NCBI GenBank assembly: GCA_002424865.1
Contig: DILC01000035.1
Location: 876 to 56,348 of the forward strand
Length of the DNA stretch: 55,473 nucleotides
Origin: Rhodocyclaceae bacterium UBA5602
GTDB lineage: Bacteria > Pseudomonadota > Gammaproteobacteria > Burkholderiales > Rhodocyclaceae
Direction of reading: 5' to 3'
The position numbers were made by a program, and so were the translations under genes. This document shows positions 17,628 through 26,619 of the stretch, one piece after another; position 1 is the first letter of the stretch; every line of letters starts with the position of its first letter. The notes beneath the pieces are model-generated. The model saw nothing but the letters and a program-made list of their open reading frames with translations. It was not told where the DNA came from and did no database searches.

Positions 17628-18482
17628 ATGAATGCAACGCGGCTGAAAGGTTTGGGTCGGGGGCTGGATACCTTATTGGATCCGGAAACAAGCAGCAAGG
17701 GACAGCGTCAGGATGTCTTGCCGGTGGGCTCACTACAACCAGGAAAATACCAGCCGCGGACGAGAATGGATCCGGGTTCTTTAGAAGAACTGGCGGCGTC
17801 AATTAAAGCACAGGGCTTGATACAGCCCATCTCCGTTCGTCCTGTGGGGAACGAGCGCTATGAAATCATTGCAGGCGAGCGCCGATGGCGGGCGTCTCAA
17901 ATCGCAGGCTTAACAGAAGTACCTGTTTTGATTAGGGATATTCCGGACGAAGCGGCACTTGCCATGTCCTTGATTGAGAATATCCAGCGTGAAGACCTCA
18001 ATCCACTGGAGGAAGCGGCGGGTATTCAACGCCTGATCGATGAGTTTTCCATGACGCATCAGCAGGCAGCAGATGCACTGGGGCGGTCGCGTTCAGCAGC
18101 AACCAATTTGCTGCGTCTGTTGCAGCTGGCTAAACCCGCACAAGACATGCTCATGGCCGGGGATATTGAAATGGGTCATGCCCGGGCGTTGTTAGCGTTA
18201 CCCAAGACCGAGCAGGGGCGTCTTGCAGCGCTGGTCGTTGAAAAAAGCTACTCGGTTAGGGATACGGAGCGTTTGGTGGCGAGTGAATTAAATCCACCGC
18301 AAAAAAAAGCAAATAATGTCGCCCTGGATCGAGACCTCGTGCGGCTGGAAGAGGATTTGTCAGATGCGGTTGGAGCCACGGTTAAAATTAACGCAAACCG
18401 AAAGGGTGCAGGGAGTGTGACTATTCGATTTGCTAGCCTGGACCAACTGGATGGACTGATTGAACGCATGCGGCAAAGTTGA
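17628..18482 (+). CDS. parB: chromosome-partitioning protein ParB (Spo0J)
   Basis: ParB binds parS, uses CTP to slide on DNA and stimulates ParA. The N-terminal ParA-interacting stretch RLKGLGRGLDTLL is followed by QPGKYQPR, the CTP-binding region with GERRWRASQIAGL, and the helix-turn-helix HQQAADALGRSRSAATNLLRLL. The C-terminal dimerisation domain ends QLDGLIERMRQS. At 284 residues it is normal. Two good parS sites lie about 3.4 kb upstream, and degenerate half-sites lie directly after the stop. Confidence 0.97.
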   Translation: MNATRLKGLGRGLDTLLDPETSSKGQRQDVLPVGSLQPGKYQPRTRMDPGSLEELAASIKAQGLIQPISVRPVGNERYEIIAGERRWRASQIAGLTEVPVLIRDIPDEAALAMSLIENIQREDLNPLEEAAGIQRLIDEFSMTHQQAADALGRSRSAATNLLRLLQLAKPAQDMLMAGDIEMGHARALLALPKTEQGRLAALVVEKSYSVRDTERLVASELNPPQKKANNVALDRDLVRLEEDLSDAVGATVKINANRKGAGSVTIRFASLDQLDGLIERMRQS

Positions 18483-18510
18483 TGTTAACGTGAAACAGTA
18501 TCGTGAAACA
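18482..18510. other. degenerate parS-like half-sites after parB
   Basis: GTGAAACA, the right half of parS, occurs at 18490-18497 and again at 18503-18510. The 16-mer at 18482-18497 matches parS at 12 of 16 bases. It may be a weak or decayed site. Confidence 0.35.
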
Positions 18511-18713
18511 CGTTAATCTGCGCGCCACTTCAGTTGCCGAACGTAGCGGGCAAGGTGGTCGCCTTCCCCAAAAGGGGGAGGACGGGCGGGAGCGGGCCTG
18601 TGGGCCTTTATGCTGCTTTTCCCGTGTTTCACCATCGGCCGGGTGGTAGCCCAGGCCATGGGCATCAGGGTGGCTTGAACACGGCGTTAAGCCATAAATA
18701 TGGATTGATCGGA
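18511..18713. other. GC-rich non-coding gap parB-atpI
   Basis: No convincing gene. It contains a G-rich hairpin (CCTTCCCC, AAAA, GGGGGAGG around 18565) and a small stem GGCC-TGTG-GGCC near 18597 followed by TTTA, which could end the parB transcript weakly. A GTGTTTCAC half-parS lies near 18630. Confidence 0.4.
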
Positions 18714-18741
18714 TTGACTTTTTTAGCAAAAAGCCTAGAAT
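18714..18741 (+). promoter_or_regulatory. predicted promoter of the atp operon
   Basis: TTGACT (18714-18719), a 16-bp spacer and TAGAAT (18736-18741), 44 bp ahead of atpI. A short CCCCTAAGGGGG hairpin follows in the leader. Confidence 0.6.
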
Positions 18742-18784
18742 GCGTGCGCCCCTAAGGGGGTGTAATATTTTATGCCGTTAGAAT

Positions 18785-19135
18785 GTGAGGCGTAGCAAAG
18801 TGCTTAAGGTGATTTCCTTGCAGGTTGCTGTTCTGGCCTTGCTGGCAATGGTAACGGCAGTGTGGGGGGCAGGACGTGAGGCAGTTGCTATCATCATTGG
18901 CGGCTCTTCATACCTCATTCCAAATCTGGTTTTTGTGCTGTTGCTTGGGTATGCGGGTAAGCAGGGTCGTGCAAGTGCGGTGACCTTTTTTGCTGGCGAA
19001 TTATTCAAAGTAACTGCGACAATCATAACGCTAGTCGTTGTGCAGCGAATGGTTAACCTAAATTGGCTTGCCATGCTAGGTGGATTGTTTGCCGTGCTGC
19101 AGGCTAATTTTTTTGCTTTTTTGTTGAAATCTTGA
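18785..19135 (+). CDS. atpI: ATP synthase subunit I
   Basis: A small hydrophobic protein (up to 116 residues) with four predicted membrane segments, first of the atp operon, where AtpI helps c-ring assembly. The GTG at 18785 is the longest start. A second GTG at 18800 has a GAGG ribosome site nine bases upstream and may be the true start (111 residues). Its stop lies two bases before atpB. Confidence 0.85.
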   Translation: MRRSKVLKVISLQVAVLALLAMVTAVWGAGREAVAIIIGGSSYLIPNLVFVLLLGYAGKQGRASAVTFFAGELFKVTATIITLVVVQRMVNLNWLAMLGGLFAVLQANFFAFLLKS

Positions 19136-19137
19136 TT

Positions 19138-20040
19138 ATGGCAACCGGTCACGAAGAAGTTATCAATCACGCGCCTACTGCAGGCGAATACATTGCCCAT
19201 CATCTAACCTATTTCAACGGTACGGGCGCTAAGCAGACAAAGCTGATCGATTTTGGCCTGCTTAATTATGACACCTTGTTATGGGCGATTGTTTTAGCTG
19301 TCTTGGGTGGGTTTATCTTGTGGCTGGCTGCGCGTCGCGCCAGCGCAGGGGTGCCGGGCCGCTTTCAGGGGGCGGTTGAAATTCTGGTTGAAATGGTCGC
19401 TGACCAGGCCAAGGGTTTGATTCATAGCGCTGAATCCCGAAAGTTTGTGGCGCCGCTAGGCTTGACCGTGTTCATCTGGATATTCATGATGAATGCGATG
19501 GACTTTTTGCCACTGGATCTCATTCCTGAAATTTGGAAGGGCTTGTATGGTTCCATGGGTCACGATCCGCACCATGCGTATATGCGGGTTGTGCCGACAG
19601 CGGATATTAATGCAACGATGGGAATGTCGATTGCGGTGCTGTTGATTTGTTTTTATTACAACGTCAAGATCAAGGGTATTGGTGGCTGGTCGCATGAATT
19701 GGTGAGTGCGCCGTTTGGCACCAGCAAAAACCCGATTTTGGCTGTGGTGCTGGGTGTGGTGAATTTTGCGATGCAGATCATTGAGTTCTCCGCAAAAACA
19801 ATCTCGCATGGCATGCGGCTGTTTGGCAACATGTTTGCGGGCGAGTTGATTTTTATGCTTATTGCATTGATGGGGGCGGCTTGGACTGGCGCAAACCTGC
19901 CGAGCGTTTTGTTGTTTTTAGGCCATGTTGTCGCAGGTTTTTCATGGGCGGTATTTCACATCCTGGTTGTTGCGCTGCAGGCTTTCATTTTCATGATGCT
20001 GACCTTGGTGTATGTCGGCCAGGCGCACGAGGGCCATTGA
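19138..20040 (+). CDS. atpB: F0F1 ATP synthase subunit a
   Basis: The membrane stator subunit that forms the proton half-channels facing the c-ring. The hallmark ISHGMRLFGNMFAGE contains the essential Arg. Other landmarks are FMMNAMDFLPLDLIP and the C-terminal HILVVALQAFIFMMLTLVYVGQA. The ATG at 19138 is chosen; an upstream TTG overlaps the atpI stop. About 300 residues, usual for betaproteobacteria. Confidence 0.97.
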   Translation: MATGHEEVINHAPTAGEYIAHHLTYFNGTGAKQTKLIDFGLLNYDTLLWAIVLAVLGGFILWLAARRASAGVPGRFQGAVEILVEMVADQAKGLIHSAESRKFVAPLGLTVFIWIFMMNAMDFLPLDLIPEIWKGLYGSMGHDPHHAYMRVVPTADINATMGMSIAVLLICFYYNVKIKGIGGWSHELVSAPFGTSKNPILAVVLGVVNFAMQIIEFSAKTISHGMRLFGNMFAGELIFMLIALMGAAWTGANLPSVLLFLGHVVAGFSWAVFHILVVALQAFIFMMLTLVYVGQAHEGH

Positions 20041-20102
20041 TTTTTGTTTCGCTGTTGCCTTAGTTTTAACTTTTCTTTTTTATTTACCACTTAGGAGTTG
20101 TT

Positions 20103-20345
20103 ATGGAACAAGTTTATGGTCTCGTCGCGCTGGCTTGCGGTTTGATTATCGGTCTGGGTGCTATCGGCGCATGTCTTGGTATTGCCTTGATGGGTGGTAA
20201 ATACCTGGAAGCATCTGCACGTCAGCCAGAGTTGATGAATGCGCTGCAAGTCAAAATGTTCTTGCTGGCTGGTCTGATTGACGCTGCTTTCATTATTGGC
20301 ACTGGTATCGCTTTGTGGTTTGCAACCTCTACCTTCCTGAAGTAA
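20103..20345 (+). CDS. atpE: F0F1 ATP synthase subunit c
   Basis: An 80-residue hairpin of two membrane helices that forms the rotor ring. The polar loop is ASARQPEL, and the proton-carrying acid is the Asp in LLAGLIDAAF. Asp rather than Glu, with no sodium-type ligand set, suggests proton coupling. A TAGGAG ribosome site precedes the ATG. Confidence 0.97.
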   Translation: MEQVYGLVALACGLIIGLGAIGACLGIALMGGKYLEASARQPELMNALQVKMFLLAGLIDAAFIIGTGIALWFATSTFLK

Positions 20346-20392
20346 TTCTTTCCTGAACGTATCAAAGCACAATATTAGGAAAGGAATTTGCC

Positions 20393-20863
20393 GTGAATCT
20401 GAACGCAACGCTTATAGCTCAGATCGTGGTGTTTCTGATTTTCGTCTGGTTCACGATGAGATTCGTGTGGCCGCCGATAGTCAAGGCACTCGACGAGCGT
20501 GCGGGCAAAATTGCTGATGGGCTGGCTGCCGCTGATCGGGCCAAGGCTGATCTGGCGCATGCTGGGAAAAAGGCAGCCGATGAATTGCGCCAGGCGCGCG
20601 AATCGGCTGCGGAGTTTCGCGCTGGCGCAGAAAAGCAAGCCAGCCAGCTGCTGGAAGATGCGCGTGCAGAAGCTGCACGCCTTGTTGCTGCAGCACGTGA
20701 AGCAGCTGAAGCGGAAGCAGGCGTAGCTGCACAGCGTGCCAAGGAAGCCCTGCGTGAGCAAGTGGCTATGCTGGCTGTTGCTGGAGCTGAAAGAATTCTG
20801 CGGAAAGAAATCAATCAGCAAACCCATGCTGAATTGTTGTCGCAGCTGAAAGCGGAGCTCTGA
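20393..20863 (+). CDS. atpF: F0F1 ATP synthase subunit b
   Basis: The peripheral stalk subunit, 156 residues. One N-terminal membrane helix (LIAQIVVFLIFVWFTMRFVWPPI) is followed by a long Ala/Glu/Arg-rich coiled coil and a C-terminus typical of subunit b (LAVAGAERILRKEI). It starts with GTG behind an AAAGGAA ribosome site. Confidence 0.96.
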   Translation: MNLNATLIAQIVVFLIFVWFTMRFVWPPIVKALDERAGKIADGLAAADRAKADLAHAGKKAADELRQARESAAEFRAGAEKQASQLLEDARAEAARLVAAAREAAEAEAGVAAQRAKEALREQVAMLAVAGAERILRKEINQQTHAELLSQLKAEL

Positions 20864-20869
20864 TCAAAC

Positions 20870-21409
20870 ATGGCCGAAAACGTAACCTTGGCTCGACCAT
20901 ATGCTGAAGCTGCATTTCAGTTGGCGCAAAGCAGTTCGGATGCGTTGGCCAGCTGGTCAGACGCGCTTGCAAAGTTGTCTGTAATTACTGCCCGGCCAGA
21001 GATGGCTGAGTGTATTGCCAATCCCAAGGTAGAGCCCGGCCAGTTGTCACAGCTCTATCTGGAGGCGGCTGGCGGCAAGCTGACACCTGATCAGCAAAGC
21101 TTTATTGGTGTCCTGGTAGAGAATGACCGGTTGGTCGTTTTGCCAGAAATAGCCGCTTTATTTGATGCTTTAAAAGCCAGCGCTGAGGGTGTTAAACATG
21201 CCGAGATTACCTCGGCATTCCCGCTTGATGACGCAACGCTAAAAAACATAGTTGCAGAACTCGAGACTAAGTTTGCTTGCCGTTTAAAAGTAACCGTCAA
21301 GCTTGATCCAGAACTGATTGGTGGCGTACGCATGGCAGTTGGAGATGAGGTAATAGATGCCTCAGTCCGCGGTAAGCTTGCCGCTATGGCGATTGCCTTA
21401 AAGAACTAG
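20870..21409 (+). CDS. atpH: F0F1 ATP synthase subunit delta
   Basis: A 179-residue stator subunit linking F1 to the b dimer. The N-terminal LARPYAEAAFQLA and the C-terminal KLDPELIGGVRMAVGDEVIDASVRGKL are diagnostic. It starts seven bases after atpF. Confidence 0.96.
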   Translation: MAENVTLARPYAEAAFQLAQSSSDALASWSDALAKLSVITARPEMAECIANPKVEPGQLSQLYLEAAGGKLTPDQQSFIGVLVENDRLVVLPEIAALFDALKASAEGVKHAEITSAFPLDDATLKNIVAELETKFACRLKVTVKLDPELIGGVRMAVGDEVIDASVRGKLAAMAIALKN

Positions 21410-21419
21410 GAGTAATTTA

Positions 21420-22958
21420 ATGAATTTGAATCCATCTGAAATTAGTGATCTGATCAGGACGCGCATTCAAACAATGCAGTTGTCGGCTGCAGCTCGCAAT
21501 GAAGGAACTGTTGTTTCAGTGACTGATGGCATTTGTCGCGTTCATGGTCTCGCTGATGTGATGCAAGGCGAGATGCTGGAATTTCCGGGCAACACCTTTG
21601 GCTTGGCGCTCAACCTGGAGCGCGATTCAGTAGGTGCTGTTGTGCTGGGTGATTATGAGCATATTTCAGAGGGTGATACGGTCAAATGTACTGGTCGCAT
21701 TCTTGAAGTGCCCGTCGGTCCTGAAATGCTAGGCCGCGTTGTTAATTCACTGGGCGAGCCGATTGACGGCAAAGGCCCGATCAATGCAAAATTGACTGAC
21801 AAAATCGAAAAAGTGGCACCCGGCGTTATCTGGCGCACATCGGTGTCGCAGCCTTTGCAAACGGGCCTGAAGGCCATCGATTCCATGGTTCCTGTTGGAC
21901 GGGGTCAACGCGAGTTGATCATTGGCGACCGCCAAACAGGTAAAACGGCCGTTGCAGTTGACGCGATTATCAATCAAAAAGGCCAGAATGTATTCTGCGT
22001 CTATGTAGCGATTGGTCAAAAGGCATCGACGGTGGCCAACGTTGTCAGGAAGCTCGAAGAACACGGCGCAATGGAATATACCGTTGTCGTCGCAGCAACC
22101 GCTTCTGACTCGGCAGCGATGCAGTTTCTAGCGCCTTACGCGGGTTGCACCATGGGCGAGTATTTCCGCGATCGTGGCATGGATGCCTTGATTGTGTATG
22201 ACGATTTGACCAAGCAGGCTTGGGCCTATCGTCAAATTTCCCTGTTGCTGCGCCGTCCTCCAGGCCGTGAAGCTTACCCGGGCGATGTGTTCTATTTGCA
22301 CTCCCGCCTGCTCGAGCGCGCTGCGCGTGTATCGGAAGCATGGGTTGAAAAGCTCACCAACGGTGAAGTGAAAGGCAAAACGGGTTCATTAACCGCCTTG
22401 CCTATCATTGAAACCCAAGCGGGTGACGTGTCTGCTTTCGTGCCAACCAACGTGATTTCGATTACCGACGGCCAGATTTTTCTGGAAACGGATTTGTTCA
22501 ACTCCGGCATTCGCCCCGCCATGAACGCCGGTATTTCGGTGTCGCGCGTGGGCGGTGCCGCGCAAACCAAAGTGATCAAGAAATTAGGTGGCGGCGTGCG
22601 TTTGTCCTTGGCTCAGTATCGTGAGCTGGCAGCCTTTGCTCAATTTGCTTCTGATCTGGATGAAGTGACACGTAAACAGTTGGAGCGTGGCCGCCGGGTG
22701 ACAGAGTTGATGAAGCAGTTGCAGTATTCGCCGCTTTCTGTGTCGAACATGGCTGTTTCCTTGTACGCCTCTAATGAGGGCTTCATGGATGATGTGGATG
22801 TGCCGCGGATTCTGGCATTTGAATCGGCAATGCACCAGGCGCTGCATCAAAAACACGCCGATTTGATGGCAAAGATTGAGTCAACCAAGGACTTGGATAA
22901 AGAATCAGAGGCACAGCTCAAAGCCGCGCTTGTTGAATTCAAGAAGTCTTGGGCTTGA
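21420..22958 (+). CDS. atpA: F0F1 ATP synthase subunit alpha
   Basis: The non-catalytic nucleotide-binding subunit, 512 residues. Visible motifs are GDRQTGKTAVAVDAI (P-loop), QISLLLRRPPGREAYPGDVFYLHSR and FLETDLFNSGIRPA. Length and order are normal. Confidence 0.98.
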   Translation: MNLNPSEISDLIRTRIQTMQLSAAARNEGTVVSVTDGICRVHGLADVMQGEMLEFPGNTFGLALNLERDSVGAVVLGDYEHISEGDTVKCTGRILEVPVGPEMLGRVVNSLGEPIDGKGPINAKLTDKIEKVAPGVIWRTSVSQPLQTGLKAIDSMVPVGRGQRELIIGDRQTGKTAVAVDAIINQKGQNVFCVYVAIGQKASTVANVVRKLEEHGAMEYTVVVAATASDSAAMQFLAPYAGCTMGEYFRDRGMDALIVYDDLTKQAWAYRQISLLLRRPPGREAYPGDVFYLHSRLLERAARVSEAWVEKLTNGEVKGKTGSLTALPIIETQAGDVSAFVPTNVISITDGQIFLETDLFNSGIRPAMNAGISVSRVGGAAQTKVIKKLGGGVRLSLAQYRELAAFAQFASDLDEVTRKQLERGRRVTELMKQLQYSPLSVSNMAVSLYASNEGFMDDVDVPRILAFESAMHQALHQKHADLMAKIESTKDLDKESEAQLKAALVEFKKSWA

Positions 22959-22991
22959 TTTCTGGATCTGACAGGCTGACAAGGGACGATC

Positions 22992-23867
22992 ATGGCAGGT
23001 AGCAAAGAGATACGTAGCAAAATCAAAAGTGTGCAAAACACACGCAAGATTACCAAGGCTATGGAGATGGTGGCTGCATCCAAAATGCGTAAAGCGCAGG
23101 AACGGATGCGTGCTGCGCGACCTTACAGTGAAAAAATTCGTCGCCTCGCCGCAAATTTGTCACATGCCTTGGTTACAGATTACCAGCACCCGTTTCTGGT
23201 CAGGAAATCTTCGGTAAAACGTGTGGGCTTGATTGTCATTACAACGGACAAGGGTTTGTGTGGGGGATTGAATACCAATATTCTTCGTCAGGCCATGGCT
23301 ACGATGAGGCGCTGGGATGGTTCCGGTGTGAGTGAGGTTCAAGTCTCATGCATCGGTAACAAGGGGCTGGGTTTCATGCAGCGTCTTGGGGCTAAGGTGG
23401 TTTCCCAGATCACTCATATTGGCGATACGCCGCATATGGATCAGCTGATCGGGCCCATCAAGGTCATTCTGGATGCTTATCAGGCGGGCGAGTTGGACGA
23501 GGTTCATATTGCCTATACCCGCTTTGTGAATACCATGTCGCAGGAATCGGTGATTGAGCTATTGTTGCCACTGTCGGGCGAGCGTTTAGGCACGCCGGAG
23601 AGCGCTTGGGACTACTTGTACGAACCTGATGCCAAGACCGTGGTTGATGATCTCATGCTGCGCTATGTTGAAGCCCTGATCTATCAGGGGGTGACTGAAA
23701 ACATGGCCTCTGAACAGTCGGCGCGCATGGTGGCGATGAAAGCGGCAACCGACAATGCAGGGAGTGTGATCAAGGAATTGCAGCTGGTATACAACAAGGC
23801 GCGCCAAGCAGCAATTACGAAAGAGATTTCTGAAATTGTCGGTGGTGCAGCCGCTATTGCGGGGTAA
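22992..23867 (+). CDS. atpG: F0F1 ATP synthase subunit gamma
   Basis: The central rotor shaft, 291 residues. N-terminal SKEIRSKIKSVQNTRKITKAMEMVAASKMRKAQ and C-terminal MKAATDNAG and YNKARQAAITKEISEIVGGAAA form the coiled coil that turns inside the alpha/beta ring. Confidence 0.97.
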   Translation: MAGSKEIRSKIKSVQNTRKITKAMEMVAASKMRKAQERMRAARPYSEKIRRLAANLSHALVTDYQHPFLVRKSSVKRVGLIVITTDKGLCGGLNTNILRQAMATMRRWDGSGVSEVQVSCIGNKGLGFMQRLGAKVVSQITHIGDTPHMDQLIGPIKVILDAYQAGELDEVHIAYTRFVNTMSQESVIELLLPLSGERLGTPESAWDYLYEPDAKTVVDDLMLRYVEALIYQGVTENMASEQSARMVAMKAATDNAGSVIKELQLVYNKARQAAITKEISEIVGGAAAIAG

Positions 23868-23966
23868 CCCGACTGTCGGTAAGCGATAGTTTCCGGTCAG
23901 TAGCAGGCTTGAACCAGCGGAACCGATTTATAACGAATTAACTCGATTTAATTTAAGGAAATAACC

Positions 23967-25367
23967 ATGAGCAACGGAAGCATCGTTCAGTGTATTGGCG
24001 CGGTGGTCGATATCAAATTCCCCCGTGAGTCCATGCCCAGGGTCTATGAGGCCTTGACGCTTGATGAAGCAGACTCGGGCAACGCAGAAAGTGGCCTGAC
24101 GTTTGAAGTGCAGCAGCAGCTGGGCGATGGCGTGGTGCGGACCATCGCATTGGGTTCATCCGATGGCCTGCGCCGCGGCATGCAAGTCAAAAAAACGGGT
24201 GCGCCGATTTCTGTGCCCGTTGGAGTCGGAACATTAGGCCGCATCATGGATGTGCTCGGCCGTCCGATTGATGAAGCGGGGCCCATTGCCTGTGAAGAAT
24301 TGCGGCCAATTCACGCGAAAGCGCCTAAGTTTGACGAGTTGTCCCCGTCCGTTGATCTGTTGCCCACGGGTATCAAGGTGATCGACTTGATCTGTCCGTT
24401 CGCGAAGGGTGGCAAGATCGGTTTGTTCGGCGGCGCGGGTGTGGGCAAGACCGTCAACATGATGGAATTGATCAACAACATCGCTAAATCCTACGGTGGT
24501 TATTCCGTTTTTGCCGGTGTGGGCGAACGTACCCGTGAAGGCAACGACTTCTATCACGAGATGGAAGATTCCAAGGTGCTGGATAAAGTGGCGATGGTGT
24601 TCGGCCAGATGAATGAGCCCCCAGGCAACCGTTTGCGCGTGGCTTTGACCGGCTTGACCATGGCTGAAAAATTCCGTGACGAGGGTCGTGACATACTGTT
24701 TTTCGTCGATAACATTTATCGCTACACCTTGGCGGGTACTGAAGTTTCCGCGCTGCTGGGCCGCATGCCTTCCGCTGTGGGTTACCAACCAACCCTGGCG
24801 GATGAAATGGGTCGTTTGCAAGAACGTATTACCTCAACCAAAGTAGGCTCGATTACCTCGATTCAGGCCGTGTATGTGCCAGCGGACGATTTGACCGACC
24901 CTTCGCCCGCAACAACCTTCTTGCACCTGGACGCAACGGTTGTCTTGTCGCGTGACATTGCGGCGCTGGGTATTTACCCTGCTGTTGATCCCTTGGATTC
25001 CACATCACGCCAGCTTGATCCCCTCGTTGTGGGTGAAGAGCATTACAACGTGGCACGCCGTGTTCAATCGAATCTGCAACGCTACAAAGAGTTGCGTGAC
25101 ATCATCGCGATTCTGGGCATGGATGAGTTGGCGCCGGAAGATAAATTGGCAGTTTCCCGCGCCCGCAAAATTCAACGCTTCTTGTCCCAGCCATTCAACG
25201 TGGCTGAAGTGTTCACCGGCTCGCCCGGCAAGATTGTGCCCCTGGCTGACACCATCAAGGGCTTCAAGATGATTGTGGATGGCGAATGCGATGAGCTGCC
25301 AGAACAGGCTTTCTACATGGTGGGTACTATCGAAGAAGCGTTTGAAAAGGCCAAGACACTGCAATAA
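23967..25367 (+). CDS. atpD: F0F1 ATP synthase subunit beta
   Basis: The catalytic subunit, 466 residues. P-loop GGAGVGKTVNMMELI, catalytic GERTREGNDFYHEM, Walker B ILFFVDNIYRYTLAG and the DELSEED-like stretch DELAPEDKLAVSRARK are all visible. It lies 99 bp after atpG, the widest internal gap in the operon. Confidence 0.98.
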   Translation: MSNGSIVQCIGAVVDIKFPRESMPRVYEALTLDEADSGNAESGLTFEVQQQLGDGVVRTIALGSSDGLRRGMQVKKTGAPISVPVGVGTLGRIMDVLGRPIDEAGPIACEELRPIHAKAPKFDELSPSVDLLPTGIKVIDLICPFAKGGKIGLFGGAGVGKTVNMMELINNIAKSYGGYSVFAGVGERTREGNDFYHEMEDSKVLDKVAMVFGQMNEPPGNRLRVALTGLTMAEKFRDEGRDILFFVDNIYRYTLAGTEVSALLGRMPSAVGYQPTLADEMGRLQERITSTKVGSITSIQAVYVPADDLTDPSPATTFLHLDATVVLSRDIAALGIYPAVDPLDSTSRQLDPLVVGEEHYNVARRVQSNLQRYKELRDIIAILGMDELAPEDKLAVSRARKIQRFLSQPFNVAEVFTGSPGKIVPLADTIKGFKMIVDGECDELPEQAFYMVGTIEEAFEKAKTLQ

Positions 25368-25414
25368 GCCGTTTCGATAATTGCGATAATTGCTTGTGAG
25401 ACGAAAGATAAAAG

Positions 25415-25837
25415 ATGGCCATGACAGTTCATGTAGATGTAGTGAGTGCTGAAAAGTCCATTTTCTCCGGTTTGGCTGAATTTGTTGCCTTGCCTGGGGA
25501 AAGTGGTGAGCTAGGCATTTTGCCCGGCCATATGCCGCTGATAACGCGCATCAAGCCGGGTACCGTGCGCATCAAGTTGCCCTACGATAAAGAAGAATTG
25601 ATCTTTGTTGCAGGTGGCTTGCTGGAGGTGCAACCCGGCTTGGTCACTGTGTTGGCGGATACGGCTATTCGTGGTGCGGATCTTGATCAAGCGAAGGCTT
25701 TGGAGGCCAAGCAACGCGCTGAAGAAGCCTTGGCGAACCGTACAGGCGAAATGGAATATGCCCGTGCCCAGGCGGAATTGAGCGAAGCTATTGCGCAACT
25801 ATCTGCGATTGAGCGCTTAAGGAAAATAAAGCACTAA
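25415..25837 (+). CDS. atpC: F0F1 ATP synthase subunit epsilon
   Basis: The 140-residue regulatory subunit of F1. The N-terminal beta sandwich carries GESGELGILPGHMPLIT, and the C-terminal helical hairpin is Ala/Glu-rich. It is last in the operon and is followed by a strong terminator. Confidence 0.96.
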   Translation: MAMTVHVDVVSAEKSIFSGLAEFVALPGESGELGILPGHMPLITRIKPGTVRIKLPYDKEELIFVAGGLLEVQPGLVTVLADTAIRGADLDQAKALEAKQRAEEALANRTGEMEYARAQAELSEAIAQLSAIERLRKIKH

Positions 25838-25864
25838 AGTTGATGTGAAGTTGATTTCTGGCGA

Positions 25865-25896
25865 ACAAAAAAGGCAGCCAAAGCTGCCTTTTTTGT
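25865..25896. terminator. bidirectional terminator atpC / sodB
   Basis: ACAAAAAAGGCAGC pairs with GCTGCCTTTTTTGT around a 4-nt loop. The A and T tracts make it work for both convergent genes. Confidence 0.92.
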
Positions 25897-25924
25897 TGTC
25901 CTATAGCGAGAGATGGAATGATAT

Positions 25925-26509
25925 TCAGGCAAAGTTTTTCGCGGCAAAATCCCAGTTGGCGAGGGAGGCCAGGAACGTTTCTACAAACTTGGGACGCGCA
26001 TTGCGATAGTCGATGTAGTAAGCATGTTCCCACACGTCAATCGTGAGCAGAGGTTTGTCGGCAGTCGTTAAGGGCGTGCCAGCTGCTGTGGTGTTAACAA
26101 TGGCTAAAGAGCCATCGGTCGTTTTGACAAGCCATGTCCAGCCTGAACCAAAGTTGCCAACAGCTGAGGCCTGGAAGGTTTTTTTGAATTCCTCGAAGTT
26201 ACCCCATTTGGCATTGATCGCATCAGCCAGGAGGCCGGTGGGTGCGCCGCCGCCAGCAGGCTTCATGCTGTTCCAGAAAAAGGTGTGATTCCACACTTGC
26301 GCTGCATTGTTGAATATGCCGCCAGCGGGCGCTTTTTTGACGATGGATTCCAGATCCAGGCTCTCGTATTCGGTACCCTTGACCAGGTTGTTCAGGTTCG
26401 TTACATACGCCTGGTGATGCTTTGCGTAATGATATTCAAAAGTTTCTTTGGACATGTGGGGTGCTAATGCATCCATTGCGTAAGGCAAGGGGGGGAGCGT
26501 GTGTTCCAT
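25925..26509 (-). CDS. sodB: superoxide dismutase (Fe type)
   Basis: A 194-residue Fe-SOD that detoxifies superoxide in the cytoplasm. Metal ligands lie in HYAKHHQAYV, AAQVWNHTFFW and DVWEHAYYIDYRN. GSGWTWLV and TTAAGTPLT are typical of the Fe form. The ATG at 26509 has a GAGGA ribosome site; an in-frame upstream extension lacks family similarity. It converges on the atp operon. Confidence 0.96.
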   Translation of the reverse strand: MEHTLPPLPYAMDALAPHMSKETFEYHYAKHHQAYVTNLNNLVKGTEYESLDLESIVKKAPAGGIFNNAAQVWNHTFFWNSMKPAGGGAPTGLLADAINAKWGNFEEFKKTFQASAVGNFGSGWTWLVKTTDGSLAIVNTTAAGTPLTTADKPLLTIDVWEHAYYIDYRNARPKFVETFLASLANWDFAAKNFA

Positions 26510-26619
26510 GATGAAATCCTCGATGTGTAAAGTTGACAAAAAAAGTAGCCTATTAATTCTAATGGCTACTGATCCCACAGACAACCATCCATACAAAAAT
26601 AGTCGGGGTTAATCTTGAT

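Noticed and set aside
18240..18275. Element-like sequence in parB (GAAAAAAGCT then GGGATACGG)
   Set aside because: Matches need gaps; not distinguishable from chance.
18511..18713. Small gene in the parB-atpI gap
   Set aside because: Open frames on both strands here are short, low in complexity and without ribosome sites.
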